From Bacillota bacterium (GTDB lineage Bacteria > Bacillota > Clostridia > Christensenellales > SZUA-584), in the NCBI GenBank assembly GCA_023441905.1, contig JAEZNC010000118.1:1-13678 (forward strand): a stretch of DNA of 13,678 nucleotides, in the 5' to 3' direction. The position numbers and the translations under genes are program-made. Shown one piece after another: positions 1 to 7,189 of the stretch; the stretch's first letter is position 1; each line of letters begins with the position of its first letter. The notes under the pieces were generated by a model that had not been told where the DNA came from, ran no database searches, and saw only the letters and a program-made list of their open reading frames with translations.

Positions 1-168
1 CGCTGATCCTGTCCTTGTCGCGGCGGATACGGCGAGCGCTGATCCTGTCCCTGTCGCGACGGATACGGCGAGCGCTGATCCTGTCCCTGTCGCGGCGCAT
101 ATTGGGTGCGTTGTTCCTGCCCCTGCCGCGGCGGATACTGGGTGCGCTGATCCTGCCCCTGCCGCGGC
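1..168 (-). repeat. 36-bp in-frame tandem repeat within infB
   Basis: Four complete 36-bp units (1-36, 37-72, 73-108, 109-144) and a partial fifth unit (145 to about 168) lie head to tail with no spacers. On the minus strand each unit encodes a 12-residue module of the form (P/S)RQGQ(D/E)QR(S/T)(P/Q)Y(P/A). The units nearest the left edge are the most alike, and the array may continue past position 1. The length is an exact multiple of three, so copy-number changes would keep the infB frame. Confidence 0.9.
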
Positions 169-620
169 ACGCTCTGCGTGCTCTGTTCCTGCTGCTGGGG
201 GCGATCCGAAGTCTTAGGCTGAGTTTCCCGTTTTTCGTGCACGATTTCCTGCGGCACATTATTGTCCTGCTTAGGCGCCGGAGCAGCTTCTTCGGCCTGC
301 TGCGTTTTGGGTTCGGCTTTTTTGGGTTCCTCAGCAACTTCAGGCTTCTGCTCTTTTTCGGCAGGCGCTTTTACCGTTGGAATTTCTGCCTTTTTTGTTT
401 CGGCGGCGGCTCTTTCCTGTTCCAAAGCTTCCTGCTGCTGCTTTATCACGCGCTGCTCTTCGGCTTCGGCGCGCGCTATGCGCATCAGTTCTGCTTCAAT
501 ACGCTTAAGAGTGGCCAAATGGTTCTGAACGCTTGTCTGAAGCGTTTCCATTCGTCCGACCGTTTGCTTTGATCTGTCGATCAGTTGTTTATTCATATCG
601 ATAATTTTCAGTTTACTCAT
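1..620 (-). CDS. infB: Translation initiation factor IF-2, N-terminal part (runs off the window)
   Basis: IF-2 is the GTPase that brings initiator fMet-tRNA to the 30S subunit and promotes 50S joining. Only about 206 codons are inside the window and the GTPase domain lies beyond position 1, so the call rests on the N-terminus and on gene order. Residues 1-45 resemble the small IF2_N domain; the stretch VQNHLATL matches the family's V-NH-(S/A)TL signature. Residues about 45-75 look like a charged helix, followed by an Ala/Glu/Lys/Pro-rich linker. From about residue 150 a Gln/Arg/Pro-rich 12-residue repeat (PRQGQDQRSPYP-like) begins. The ATG at 620-618 overlaps the ylxQ stop codon (ATGA), so the two genes are probably translationally coupled. 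Position after rimP-nusA-rnpM-ylxQ is the classical infB slot. The long disordered linker is normal for IF-2; the repeat is lineage-specific. Confidence 0.87.
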   Translation of the reverse strand, partial: MSKLKIIDMNKQLIDRSKQTVGRMETLQTSVQNHLATLKRIEAELMRIARAEAEEQRVIKQQQEALEQERAAAETKKAEIPTVKAPAEKEQKPEVAEEPKKAEPKTQQAEEAAPAPKQDNNVPQEIVHEKRETQPKTSDRPQQQEQSTQSVPRQGQDQRTQYPPRQGQEQRTQYAPRQGQDQRSPYPSRQGQDQRSPYPPRQGQDQ

Positions 621-934
621 TCTAAGCCACTCCCACCGTCTAATTTGTTTATTATCGCATCTGCAAAGCTTCTATCCGTAATGCCCAGTACCATAATGCC
701 CGGCCGTCCTATGGCATCTCCCATTGAATCATCCGGGCCAATCATCATCATCCTGGTACGTGTCCGCTCACACAAATCCGTAAATGTCTGTTTGCTGGAG
801 GGCGAAAGACCGTCCTGCAGCAGCAGCAGCACAATACGCCTTTGTTTAAGGCCCTTCTCGCATGCTGCTGAGCCCGCAAGCGTCTTCCCTGCCCGAAAAG
901 CGAGCCCGATCATCGAAAGTTTATTTGATCCCAC
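617..934 (-). CDS. ylxQ: Ribosomal protein L7Ae/L30e-family protein YlxQ
   Basis: Small (105 aa) RNA-binding protein of the L7Ae/L30e/S12e/Gadd45 family, encoded between rnpM and infB in most Bacillota. In this family YlxQ homologues bind kink-turn RNA; the cellular role of this protein is not known from sequence. Visible family features are the N-terminal segment NKLSMIGLAFRAGKTLAG (residues about 4-21) and a central ALA/GLK helix with a K-Q-R segment. The start is GTG at 934-932, preceded by an AGGGTGAT Shine-Dalgarno about 8 bases upstream, and it overlaps the 3' end of rnpM by 14 bases. Its stop overlaps the infB ATG. The protein is slightly longer than the usual 100 residues. Identification is by family resemblance plus context. 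Confidence 0.88.
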   Translation of the reverse strand: MGSNKLSMIGLAFRAGKTLAGSAACEKGLKQRRIVLLLLQDGLSPSSKQTFTDLCERTRTRMMMIGPDDSMGDAIGRPGIMVLGITDRSFADAIINKLDGGSGLE

Positions 935-1193
935 GCCGAAGTATCACCCTTTTTATTGCGTTGTACGCGTCTTCATCAAGCGGCGCTTCCAATGCTCTTT
1001 CAAAAGCCTTCATCTTCTTAGCCTTATCAAGGCACATCACGTCTGGGCATATATAAGCACCGCGCCCGTGTGCTTTGCCCGTCTCGTCGGGGACAATACC
1101 GTTCTCCGATGCGACAATGCGAATAAGTTCCTTCTTCGGCTTGCCTTCACGGCATGCAATACACATGCGTACCGGTACTTTCTTCGTCTTCAA
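921..1193 (-). CDS. rnpM: RNase P modulator RnpM (YlxR, DUF448)
   Basis: YlxR/DUF448 protein, described in Bacillus subtilis as an RNA-binding modulator of RNase P. The diagnostic N-terminal motif is present: KKVPVRMCIACREGKPKKEL with the CxxC pair, followed by the GRGAYICPD segment with a second cysteine pair. Two starts are possible. A GTG at 1205-1203 gives 94 aa, but a GGAGG sequence sits only one base before it. A TTG at 1193-1191 gives 90 aa beginning MKTKKVP, which matches the usual N-terminus of the family, with the same GGAGGAG about 11-13 bases upstream. I chose the TTG on family fit. The gene follows nusA directly and its 3' end overlaps ylxQ, so it is part of the rimP-nusA-infB operon. 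Confidence 0.88.
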   Translation of the reverse strand: MKTKKVPVRMCIACREGKPKKELIRIVASENGIVPDETGKAHGRGAYICPDVMCLDKAKKMKAFERALEAPLDEDAYNAIKRVILRRGIK

Positions 1194-1201
1194 TAAGGAT
1201 G

Positions 1202-2377
1202 TCACTCCTCCGTCTCGTTGATATCTTCCGGCATTTCTATGTCAGTCGTCTCCGCGATGATATCCATGTCATCATCAATAAACGAATCATACTCGATATC
1301 GCCGTCATCATCCTCTTCCTGGGGGCTGTCACTGAAAAGCGCCTGCTCAATTTGAGACTGGCTCTTGATATCGATTTTCCATCCGGTCAGTTTGGCTGCA
1401 AGCCTTGCGTTTTGGCCTTCACGCCCAATGGCCAATGATAGCTGATAATCGGGAACAACGACCTTCGCCGCTTTTTCCGTTTCGTTGATCTGCACCATCA
1501 GCACCTTTGCGGGGCGCAGCGAATTTGCGATAAATTCAATGGGATCGGCGCTCCACGGGATCACATCGATCTTCTCGTTGCCGAGCTCCGCCACAATTCT
1601 GTCGATGCGCGACCCCTTCTGGCCAACGCAGGAACCCACCGGATCGACATTTGAGTCGTCTGAGTGCACGGCGATTTTCGTCCGCGAACCGGCTTCTCGC
1701 GCAATGCTCTTGATATGCACGATATTCTGCATGATTTCGGGCACTTCGATTTCAAATAAGCGCTTCAACAGACCGGGATGCGTACGCGATACCACAATCT
1801 GCGGGCCTTTTGCGGTTTTCCGCACTTCTGTCACATATACTTTAATATGGTCGTTAATGTTGTAACGTTCCCCGGGAATCGTCTCACCAATGCCCATCAT
1901 GCCTTCAACGCCGTCAATCTCAAGCAGTATGCTGTTTTTGTCCACGCGGTGAATCGTTGCGTTCATCACTTCGCCTTCACGCTCGATAAATTTCTCATAG
2001 ACGATGCCGCGCTCGGCCTCTCTCAAACGATGGACGACAACCTGCTTGGCCGTCTGCGCCGCAATACGTCCAAAAGAGCCGGGCGTCACTTCCATCTCAA
2101 TCACATCGCCGGGCTCATAGGCAATATTGATTTTTTGCGCTTCGGAAAGCGAAATCTCCGCTTCATCATTCTCCACCTTTTCGGCGACGGTCTTCTTTGC
2201 AAACACACGGTATGCGCCCGTCGTTTCGTCAACTTCCACGCGCACATCCTGAACAATTCCGTAGTTTTTCTTGTATGCGGAAACAAGCGCATTCTCAATC
2301 GCATCAATCAGAACGCTTTTGTCAATACCCTTTTCTTTTTCCAGTGCCGCAAGCGCACTTAAAAACTCTGTGCTCAT
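1202..2377 (-). CDS. nusA: Transcription termination/antitermination factor NusA
   Basis: NusA binds RNA polymerase and nascent RNA and modulates pausing, intrinsic termination and rRNA antitermination. The 391-residue protein shows the full Gram-positive layout: an RNA polymerase-binding N-terminal domain (about 1-125), an S1 domain (about 134-200, beginning GEVMNATIHRVD), KH1 (about 220-290) with the GQKG loop at 252-255 and VDPVGSCVG just before it, and KH2 (about 300-345) with the GREG loop at 318-321. After KH2 there is a strongly acidic tail (350-391, rich in Asp/Glu), not the AR repeats found in proteobacterial NusA. The ATG is preceded by GGAGG six bases upstream. It lies 15 bases downstream of rimP and is co-transcribed with it and with rnpM. 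Confidence 0.97.
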   Translation of the reverse strand: MSTEFLSALAALEKEKGIDKSVLIDAIENALVSAYKKNYGIVQDVRVEVDETTGAYRVFAKKTVAEKVENDEAEISLSEAQKINIAYEPGDVIEMEVTPGSFGRIAAQTAKQVVVHRLREAERGIVYEKFIEREGEVMNATIHRVDKNSILLEIDGVEGMMGIGETIPGERYNINDHIKVYVTEVRKTAKGPQIVVSRTHPGLLKRLFEIEVPEIMQNIVHIKSIAREAGSRTKIAVHSDDSNVDPVGSCVGQKGSRIDRIVAELGNEKIDVIPWSADPIEFIANSLRPAKVLMVQINETEKAAKVVVPDYQLSLAIGREGQNARLAAKLTGWKIDIKSQSQIEQALFSDSPQEEDDDGDIEYDSFIDDDMDIIAETTDIEMPEDINETEE

Positions 2378-2392
2378 ATATATCCTCCGATA

Positions 2393-2851
2393 TTATAGAT
2401 CAACATGCAGCCTGATGATGGCCACATCTTTATATGCAAATGTCTTCGCTTCGTCTATCGTAAAACCGTTTTCGTCAAACGATGTCAATTCGCCTGTTAA
2501 TTCCTTTTTTCCGTCTATGGGGCGGTAAAACTTTAAATCTACCTTTTTGCCTACGCTGCGAACAAAATCTCGCTCGGTTTTAAGCGGTCTGTCAAGGCCC
2601 GGCGATGAGACGCAAAGATAATACGATTCTTCAATCGGGTCATGCTCGTCGATAACAGGATCTATGAGCCGGCTGATTTTTTCGCAGTCATCAAGCTGCA
2701 GCCCGCCCGGCTTATCGGCATAAATGATCAGCTCTGTTTCAGCGCCTATCTTATTGATTTCCGTGCCCACGTATTCGTATCCGCTTTGGGTAATCAGCGG
2801 CTCAACGATCGACTCAATGAGCATCTCTGTCTTTTTTGATATATCGAACAC
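2393..2851 (-). CDS. rimP: Ribosome maturation factor RimP
   Basis: RimP assists maturation of the 30S ribosomal subunit. The 152-residue length is normal for the family, and the signature YLCVSSPGLDRPLKTERDF (residues about 78-96) matches the conserved VSSPGLDRPL block, followed by the C-terminal Sm-like domain. The start is GTG at 2851-2849 with only a weak upstream GGTAG. An ATG nine codons inside is possible but would trim the conserved N-terminal helix. It is the first gene of the rimP-nusA-rnpM-ylxQ-infB operon. A candidate promoter overlapped by a dyad lies about 80-110 bases upstream, beyond the terminator of the preceding operon. Confidence 0.94.
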   Translation of the reverse strand: MFDISKKTEMLIESIVEPLITQSGYEYVGTEINKIGAETELIIYADKPGGLQLDDCEKISRLIDPVIDEHDPIEESYYLCVSSPGLDRPLKTERDFVRSVGKKVDLKFYRPIDGKKELTGELTSFDENGFTIDEAKTFAYKDVAIIRLHVDL

Positions 2852-2919
2852 CTACCAGCAATATGATAAGAAGCATTGACTCGCATACAGCCATTTATTG
2901 CGGTTTATTTTCCTGTCTT

Positions 2920-2944
2920 GTTCAGCTTTTTTAATATGCTGAAC
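2920..2944. repeat. Dyad GTTCAGC-N11-GCTGAAC over the candidate rimP promoter
   Basis: A perfect 7-bp inverted repeat with arms at 2920-2926 and 2938-2944 and an A/T-only 11-base centre that contains the proposed -10 box. It has no T-tract on the minus strand, so it is not an obvious terminator in the operon's direction. It could be an operator or a 5'-leader hairpin. Confidence 0.5.
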
Positions 2945-2959
2945 TTTCTGGCTTAACAA
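2931..2959 (-). promoter_or_regulatory. Candidate SigA-type promoter for rimP-nusA-infB operon
   Basis: On the minus strand TTGTTA (2959-2954) and TATTAA (2936-2931) are separated by 17 bases. Each matches four of six bases of the SigA consensus. It is located just downstream of the phoR terminator and upstream of rimP, where a promoter would be expected. Moderate to low confidence because both boxes are imperfect. Confidence 0.38.
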
Positions 2960-2960
2960 T

Positions 2961-2988
2961 TGAAAAGAGTGGGTTTTTCCCACTCTCC
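2961..2988 (-). terminator. Rho-independent terminator after phoR
   Basis: A perfect 8-bp stem AGAGTGGG/CCCACTCT (arms 2979-2986 and 2966-2973 read on the minus strand) encloses an AAAAA loop and is followed by a short, interrupted T-run (TTTTCAATT). It lies about 80 bases past the phoR stop and separates that operon from rimP. The 213-base gap 2852-3064 shows nothing else beyond the dyad and promoter listed. Confidence 0.75.
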
Positions 2989-3064
2989 TGTAAATCAAGC
3001 TTGCTTTCGAAAACAATCGTATCATATCTCACAAAAATGTGCAAGCATGGGATAATTATTTTTA

Positions 3065-4807
3065 TCAAAGCTCTGTATTTCTGTCAAGCGGCAGCGATAC
3101 GGTAAAGACACTGCCTTTGCCCACTTCGCTGCTGACGGTAATATGGCCTTCGAAGAGCTTCACAATGTGCTTAACAATCGCAAGCCCAAGGCCGGTGCCG
3201 CCAAGCGCCCGCGAGCGGCTTTTGTCAACGCGGTAAAAACGCTCAAACAGCCGCGGAATATTTCCCTGCGGTATGCCGATACCCGTGTCTTCCACGCGCA
3301 GTATGCCAAAGCCGTCTTCGCGCGATACCGTGATGGTGACCTTGCCGCCTGACGGCGTATATTTGATGGCGTTGTCAATCAAATTGATCGCCATTTGTTT
3401 GACCCTGTCCTTTTCCGCCGCTGTCATCACGGCTTTTTTGTCCATATTCACGATCATGTCGATCTGCTTCCCCTTCGCCTTTTCATCGAGCAGCGTCAGC
3501 GCTTCACTGACACCGTCACGCAGATCAGAGACTGCAGAAGGAACATACGATGAATTCTCAATATCCGACAGCAGCAGTATATCATCAATCAACCGGGAAA
3601 GCCGCTCGGACTCTATGGATATAATATCGATAAACCGGTCAGCGTCGTCACGCGATATGGCTGTGTCTTTGAGCGTATCGGTAAAACCGCGAATGACAGT
3701 CAGCGGTGTTTTGAGCTCGTGAGAAACATTGGCCGCGAAATCGCTGCGCAGCGTCTCAAGTTTGCGCAGTCTCGTGATGTCCTGGACAAGCAAGATCACG
3801 CCATAGGCGCGGCCTTCGCTAAAAACACAGACAGCAAACACCTGCAGGGTGATGTCTTCCAGACCCCTGACGAACGTCATTTCTCTTTCGATCACGCCTT
3901 GAGACTTTGCCGCTTCTCGTATCACCGATTCCAGCTGGGTATGCTGCGTGACTTCAAGGAAATGTCTGCCCTCGGGCACCGCCGCCATAGAAAACATGCC
4001 CCGTGCCGCCGGGTTCGCCATGATCACATGCATATTGTTGTCCACAGCCACAATACCGCCAGGCACGGCGCGGAACACGGCTTCAAGCCGCGAATTGTTT
4101 TCTGTGATCTCATAAAAATTGCGTTTCAGCGTACCCGCCATATCATAAAGCGACTCTGACAATTCTTCGATTTCATCGCCGGATTTAATGATTTTCAGAT
4201 CGTTGTACTCACCCCGCGAGATGCGTGCTATGTCTTCCTGAAGCTGAACGATCGGCTTCGTGACGCGCCGCGAGATGAAAAGCGCTATACCCAGGCACAG
4301 CAAAAATGTAATGATAAGTACCGCGATCAGCGGAATCCACAGTTCCTCCGAATAAGCCGAAACCCCTTCCAGCATCAATGCCACACGCACGACCATATTA
4401 AGGCTGTCCGACCGTATCGCAAGGTACATCATGCTCTGGCCGAGTGTGCTGCTGTACCTGACGTTTGAACCGGAGCCATCCTTCATCGCCGCGACAAATT
4501 CAGGCCTGTTTGAATGGTTCTCAAGCGACCCCGTATCCGCTCGCGAATCAAAAACGACAGCACCGTCAAAACCGATCAGTGTGATACGCATATCCCTGAT
4601 TTGATCGATGCTTTTAAGTATATCCGGATAGTGTTCCGATTTGCTGATAATGGTTTCGATTTCTAAGGCGTTTTGCAGCAGCGCCTCACGCGTATCTTTT
4701 TTGTAGGTATCGTCGATTTGAACGGCTGTGAACACGCTTGCAGCGGTGATGACAATCAGAAAAAGCGCCGTTAATCTCAGCGCGACTTTTTTAAACAATC
4801 GGTTCAT
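3065..4807 (-). CDS. phoR: PhoR-like sensor histidine kinase (HAMP-PAS-HisKA-HATPase)
   Basis: Membrane sensor kinase that would phosphorylate the regulator encoded just upstream. The 580-residue protein reads: TM1 (about 8-30), an extracytoplasmic sensor domain (about 31-155), TM2 (about 157-178), HAMP (about 179-232), PAS (about 240-345, with VPGGIVAVD), HisKA with the phospho-acceptor His363 in NVSHELKTP, and HATPase_c with the N box (NLIDNAIKY, 475-483), G1 (DTGIGIP, 507-513), F box (RLFERFYR) and G2 (GGTGLGL, 536-542). Length and domain order match B. subtilis PhoR, but no pst or phoU genes are in the window, so phosphate sensing is an inference from architecture. Its 5' end overlaps the regulator gene by 17 bases. 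A terminator follows it. Confidence 0.92.
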   Translation of the reverse strand: MNRLFKKVALRLTALFLIVITAASVFTAVQIDDTYKKDTREALLQNALEIETIISKSEHYPDILKSIDQIRDMRITLIGFDGAVVFDSRADTGSLENHSNRPEFVAAMKDGSGSNVRYSSTLGQSMMYLAIRSDSLNMVVRVALMLEGVSAYSEELWIPLIAVLIITFLLCLGIALFISRRVTKPIVQLQEDIARISRGEYNDLKIIKSGDEIEELSESLYDMAGTLKRNFYEITENNSRLEAVFRAVPGGIVAVDNNMHVIMANPAARGMFSMAAVPEGRHFLEVTQHTQLESVIREAAKSQGVIEREMTFVRGLEDITLQVFAVCVFSEGRAYGVILLVQDITRLRKLETLRSDFAANVSHELKTPLTVIRGFTDTLKDTAISRDDADRFIDIISIESERLSRLIDDILLLSDIENSSYVPSAVSDLRDGVSEALTLLDEKAKGKQIDMIVNMDKKAVMTAAEKDRVKQMAINLIDNAIKYTPSGGKVTITVSREDGFGILRVEDTGIGIPQGNIPRLFERFYRVDKSRSRALGGTGLGLAIVKHIVKLFEGHITVSSEVGKGSVFTVSLPLDRNTEL

Positions 4808-5492
4808 TTTGTGTGTTAAACCTGTATCCCACGCCTCTCACGGTTTCAATCAAATCACCGTATTCGTTGAGCTTTCTCCGTAAATTTGTGATATGAACGT
4901 CAACTGTACGCGTTTCTCCGAAATAGTCGTAACCCCAGACCTTATTCAGTATCGCATCGCGTGTAAACACCTGTGAAGGACTTGACATCAGCAATATCAG
5001 CAGATCAAATTCTTTGAGCGTGAGCAACAGCTTTTTATCGTCAATGCTTGCGGTATAGCCTGCCGTGTCAACTTTGAGCTTACTGAAGCTCAATACGGAC
5101 GGCAGCGGCGTGTCGAGCCGTTTTGTGCGCCTGAGCAGCGCCTTCACGCGCGCGAGCAGCTCGCGCATGCTGAACGGTTTTGTGATGTAGTCGTCCGCAC
5201 CGATCTCGAGACCGATAATTTTATCGATCTCTTCCGAGCGCGCTGTCACCATGATAACGGGGATATCCGCCATCGTTTCGTTGGCGCGCATCGTTTTGAG
5301 AACGCCGAGCCCGTCCAGCCCCGGCAGCATCTGATCCAGCAGCACAATATCGGGCCGTATCTGTTCGAGCAGCGACACAGCCTTTTCACCTGTATCGGCA
5401 CGCAGAACATTGTATCCCTCTTTTTTCAGATTGAAATCGAGAAGTTCCAATATATTGAGTTCATCGTCAACAATCAACACTTTCTCGTTCAT
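4791..5492 (-). CDS. phoP: PhoP-like OmpR-family response regulator
   Basis: DNA-binding response regulator, partner of the sensor kinase immediately downstream. Residues 1-120 form the receiver domain with the acidic pair Asp9/Asp10, phospho-acceptor Asp53 in LLDQMLPG, Thr83 and Lys105 in TKPF. Residues about 132-227 form the winged-helix OmpR/PhoB domain, with the recognition-helix region ETRTVDVHITNLRRKL and the terminal ETVRGVGYRF. The 233-residue length is typical. The ATG is preceded by AAAGGA about nine bases upstream and lies four bases after the pgeF stop, so it is read in the nrdR-pgeF unit. PhoP, ResD and WalR are closely related, so the exact regulon is uncertain. Confidence 0.93.
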   Translation of the reverse strand: MNEKVLIVDDELNILELLDFNLKKEGYNVLRADTGEKAVSLLEQIRPDIVLLDQMLPGLDGLGVLKTMRANETMADIPVIMVTARSEEIDKIIGLEIGADDYITKPFSMRELLARVKALLRRTKRLDTPLPSVLSFSKLKVDTAGYTASIDDKKLLLTLKEFDLLILLMSSPSQVFTRDAILNKVWGYDYFGETRTVDVHITNLRRKLNEYGDLIETVRGVGYRFNTQNEPIV

Positions 5493-5496
5493 ATCA

Positions 5497-6315
5497 TTAT
5501 TCCTTTAGCACAATCACGGCGGCCATAGCGCCCGTTCTTCCTTTGTCTCGGCGGTGCGAGTAAAACAAGCTCTCATCATCGTATGTGCAAAGTCCCGCAT
5601 CCGTCACCTGTGAGGGGCTAAGCCCTGCGTCTGTCATATCCTTAAGGCAGGCTTTGTTAAGGTCAACATAATGTCTGCCGCCGCGTTCCGCCACCACCGA
5701 GCCGCCAAACGTTTTTACAAAAATTTCACAGACTTCCTCACCGACCTCAAAGTTTTTCACGCTGATGCACGGCCCGATTGCCGCAAGGATATTCTCCTTT
5801 TTGCAGCCAAGGCCCGCAAGCGCTTCGACGGCATTGGCAGCCATATGCGCGACGATGCCGCGCCAGCCCGCATGGCATACAGCCGCAGCACGCCTGACCG
5901 GATCATAAAAAAACAGCGGCGTACAGTCCGCATGAAACGAGAGTATCGGGATGCCGGGCTCATCGGTATAAAGCCCGTCGCAGAAGGCTGGCAAAGCCTC
6001 TTTGAAAATACCCCGTCCTGCATCTTCACGTCCGATACGGTAAACCTCTGCGCCGTGCGCATAATTGATGCCCGCAGCGGCATCCGCATCAAACCCCACG
6101 GCATCGGCGAAACGCCTGAAGTTTTCTTCAAAGTTTTCGTCGCTCTCTTCGCGCTTGCGGCTGAAGTTGAGTGTGTCAAACGGCTTTGGGCTCACGCCGC
6201 CGATGCGCGTTGAGAACCCGCATATCACACCCCCCGCCCGCTCAAAAGACGGTATCGTCAAGAATTTTACGCCTTTATTTTCCTTCAGTATCATGCCTTT
6301 TACCAGGTGCTCCAT
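5497..6315 (-). CDS. pgeF: Multicopper-oxidase-like (LACC1/PgeF/YlmD) purine nucleoside phosphorylase family protein
   Basis: Member of the DUF152/LACC1 family (YlmD in B. subtilis, YfiH/PgeF in E. coli). Family members have been reported to phosphorolyse purine nucleosides and, in E. coli, to edit peptidoglycan precursors; which applies here cannot be told. The metal-site residues are visible: His87 (YAHG, where most homologues have QxHG), Cys131 in HADCTPLFF and His148 in CHAGWRG. The later GPCI block (about 181-184) and the C-terminal SHRRDKGRTGAMAAVI also match. The chosen ATG lies three bases after the nrdR stop with a weak GGAAG upstream; an internal ATG seven codons later is an alternative. 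The sigG-ymxH-pgeF neighbourhood matches the B. subtilis sigG-ylmC-ylmD region. Confidence 0.93.
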   Translation of the reverse strand: MEHLVKGMILKENKGVKFLTIPSFERAGGVICGFSTRIGGVSPKPFDTLNFSRKREESDENFEENFRRFADAVGFDADAAAGINYAHGAEVYRIGREDAGRGIFKEALPAFCDGLYTDEPGIPILSFHADCTPLFFYDPVRRAAAVCHAGWRGIVAHMAANAVEALAGLGCKKENILAAIGPCISVKNFEVGEEVCEIFVKTFGGSVVAERGGRHYVDLNKACLKDMTDAGLSPSQVTDAGLCTYDDESLFYSHRRDKGRTGAMAAVIVLKE

Positions 6316-6318
6316 TCG

Positions 6319-6774
6319 TTATTTTTCTTCCAGCAAACGCTGCAGCTCTTGCATAAACGTATCCACGTCCTTAAATTCCTTGTAGACGGACGCGAACCGC
6401 ACATAGGCCACGTCGTCAAGATCCTTAAGGCCGCGCATTACAAGCCCGCCGATCTCTTTGGAGGATATCTCCTGCCGGAGTGAGTTGAATATGCTCTTTT
6501 CGACGTTGGACACAAGTTCTTCAATGGCCTGCATAGGAACAGGACGTTTCTCGCAAGCTTTGATAATGCCGATCTTGATTTTATCGGAATCGAACGGCAC
6601 TCTTTCGCCGTTCTTTTTCACTACGAGCAGCGGGAGGCTGTCAATTTTCTCATATGTGGTGAAACGCTTCTTGCAGGAGAGGCACTCGCGGCGGCGCCTG
6701 ATGGAGCTGCCCTCCTCTGTGGGTCTTGAGTCGACAACCTTGCTTTCCGGATATCCGCAAAAAACGCACTTCAT
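6319..6774 (-). CDS. nrdR: Transcriptional repressor NrdR
   Basis: Nucleotide-sensing repressor of ribonucleotide reductase operons. The 151-residue protein has the N-terminal zinc ribbon with Cys3, Cys6, Cys31 and Cys34 (MKCVFCG and ECLSCKKRF) and the RRRREC patch that binds DNA, followed by the ATP-cone domain (about 49-137, VVKKNGERVPFDSDKI). Length and motifs are canonical. The ATG has a G-rich Shine-Dalgarno (GGGGG) about seven bases upstream. It has its own SigA-type promoter and is the first gene of nrdR-pgeF-phoP-phoR. No nrd genes and no clear NrdR box are present in the window. Confidence 0.97.
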   Translation of the reverse strand: MKCVFCGYPESKVVDSRPTEEGSSIRRRRECLSCKKRFTTYEKIDSLPLLVVKKNGERVPFDSDKIKIGIIKACEKRPVPMQAIEELVSNVEKSIFNSLRQEISSKEIGGLVMRGLKDLDDVAYVRFASVYKEFKDVDTFMQELQRLLEEK

Positions 6775-6802
6775 ACCACAACCCCCAAGCTTTTTTGCCT
6801 TA

Positions 6803-6830
6803 ATTATAACATAATCTTGGATAATTACAA
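6803..6830 (-). promoter_or_regulatory. SigA-type promoter for nrdR-pgeF-phoP-phoR
   Basis: On the minus strand TTGTAA (6830-6825) lies 16 bases before a perfect TATAAT (6808-6803). The start codon of nrdR is about 29 bases downstream of the -10 box, in an AT-rich stretch unlike the flanking coding DNA. This is the best-looking vegetative promoter in the window. Confidence 0.7.
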
Positions 6831-6855
6831 TTGCGGCATATGAGAAGGGTGCGGG

Positions 6856-7116
6856 TCAGCCCTGAAAGCTCGGCATCGAATTGATATCGACCTCCACCAA
6901 AATCACGTCTTCGCCGAATTTGCGTATGTTCTGCCATGGGATCACGCTGTCCTTTTGGCCTCTGAACAAAAACGAGAGCCTCGACGGGCCGGGCACGACA
7001 ATGCCCATCACTTTGCCGCAGCTCATATCAATCACAAGATCGCAAAGGTACCCGAGACGCGCGCCGTCTAAAATGTTGACCACTTCCATCTGCCGCAGTT
7101 TTGTATACCGAGTCAT
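6856..7116 (-). CDS. ymxH: YlmC/YmxH-family PRC-barrel protein of the sporulation cluster
   Basis: Small PRC-barrel protein of the YlmC/YmxH family, whose genes often sit beside sigG in spore formers. Its molecular function is not established. From the chosen start it has 86 residues: TRYTKLRQMEVVNI followed by the barrel core GARLGYLCDLVID, then GIVVPGPSRLSFLF and IPWQNIRKFGEDVILV. A GTG three codons upstream (7125-7123) is also open, but it sits inside the Shine-Dalgarno AGAGGTGAT, which is ideally spaced for the ATG at 7116-7114, so I chose the ATG. It follows the sigG terminator and precedes the nrdR promoter, so how it is transcribed is not obvious; read-through from sigG or a promoter overlapping that terminator are the options. 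Confidence 0.9.
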   Translation of the reverse strand: MTRYTKLRQMEVVNILDGARLGYLCDLVIDMSCGKVMGIVVPGPSRLSFLFRGQKDSVIPWQNIRKFGEDVILVEVDINSMPSFQG

Positions 7117-7152
7117 AAATATCACCTCTATTCATCCTATGACCGGCAGAAT

Positions 7153-7189
7153 AAAAAAAGACCGCTGCGCAGTTATTTCGCAGACGATC
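7153..7189 (-). terminator. Rho-independent terminator after sigG
   Basis: Read on the minus strand, GATCG-t-CTGCG (7189-7179) pairs with CGCAGCGGTC (7169-7160) with one bulged T and one G-T pair, enclosing a nine-base loop. Seven T residues follow (7159-7153). It starts about 18 bases past the sigG stop. Confidence 0.8.

Noticed and set aside
1..168. 36-bp repeats as a possible CRISPR array
   Set aside because: The units abut with no spacers, diverge gradually, and maintain an open infB reading frame.
15..572. Long plus-strand frame rich in Leu, Arg and Phe opposite infB
   Set aside because: It is the antisense of the repetitive infB coding region; the apparent protein repeat is produced by the 36-bp array.
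2997..3048. GCTTGC/GCAAGC inverted repeat and CACA-TGTG hairpin between phoR and its terminator
   Set aside because: Arms are only four to six bases, about 40 bases apart for the former, and no T-tract or reason for function is visible; consistent with chance.
5671..6213. 180-codon plus-strand frame opposite pgeF
   Set aside because: Exact shadow of a well-conserved gene with all motifs on the minus strand.
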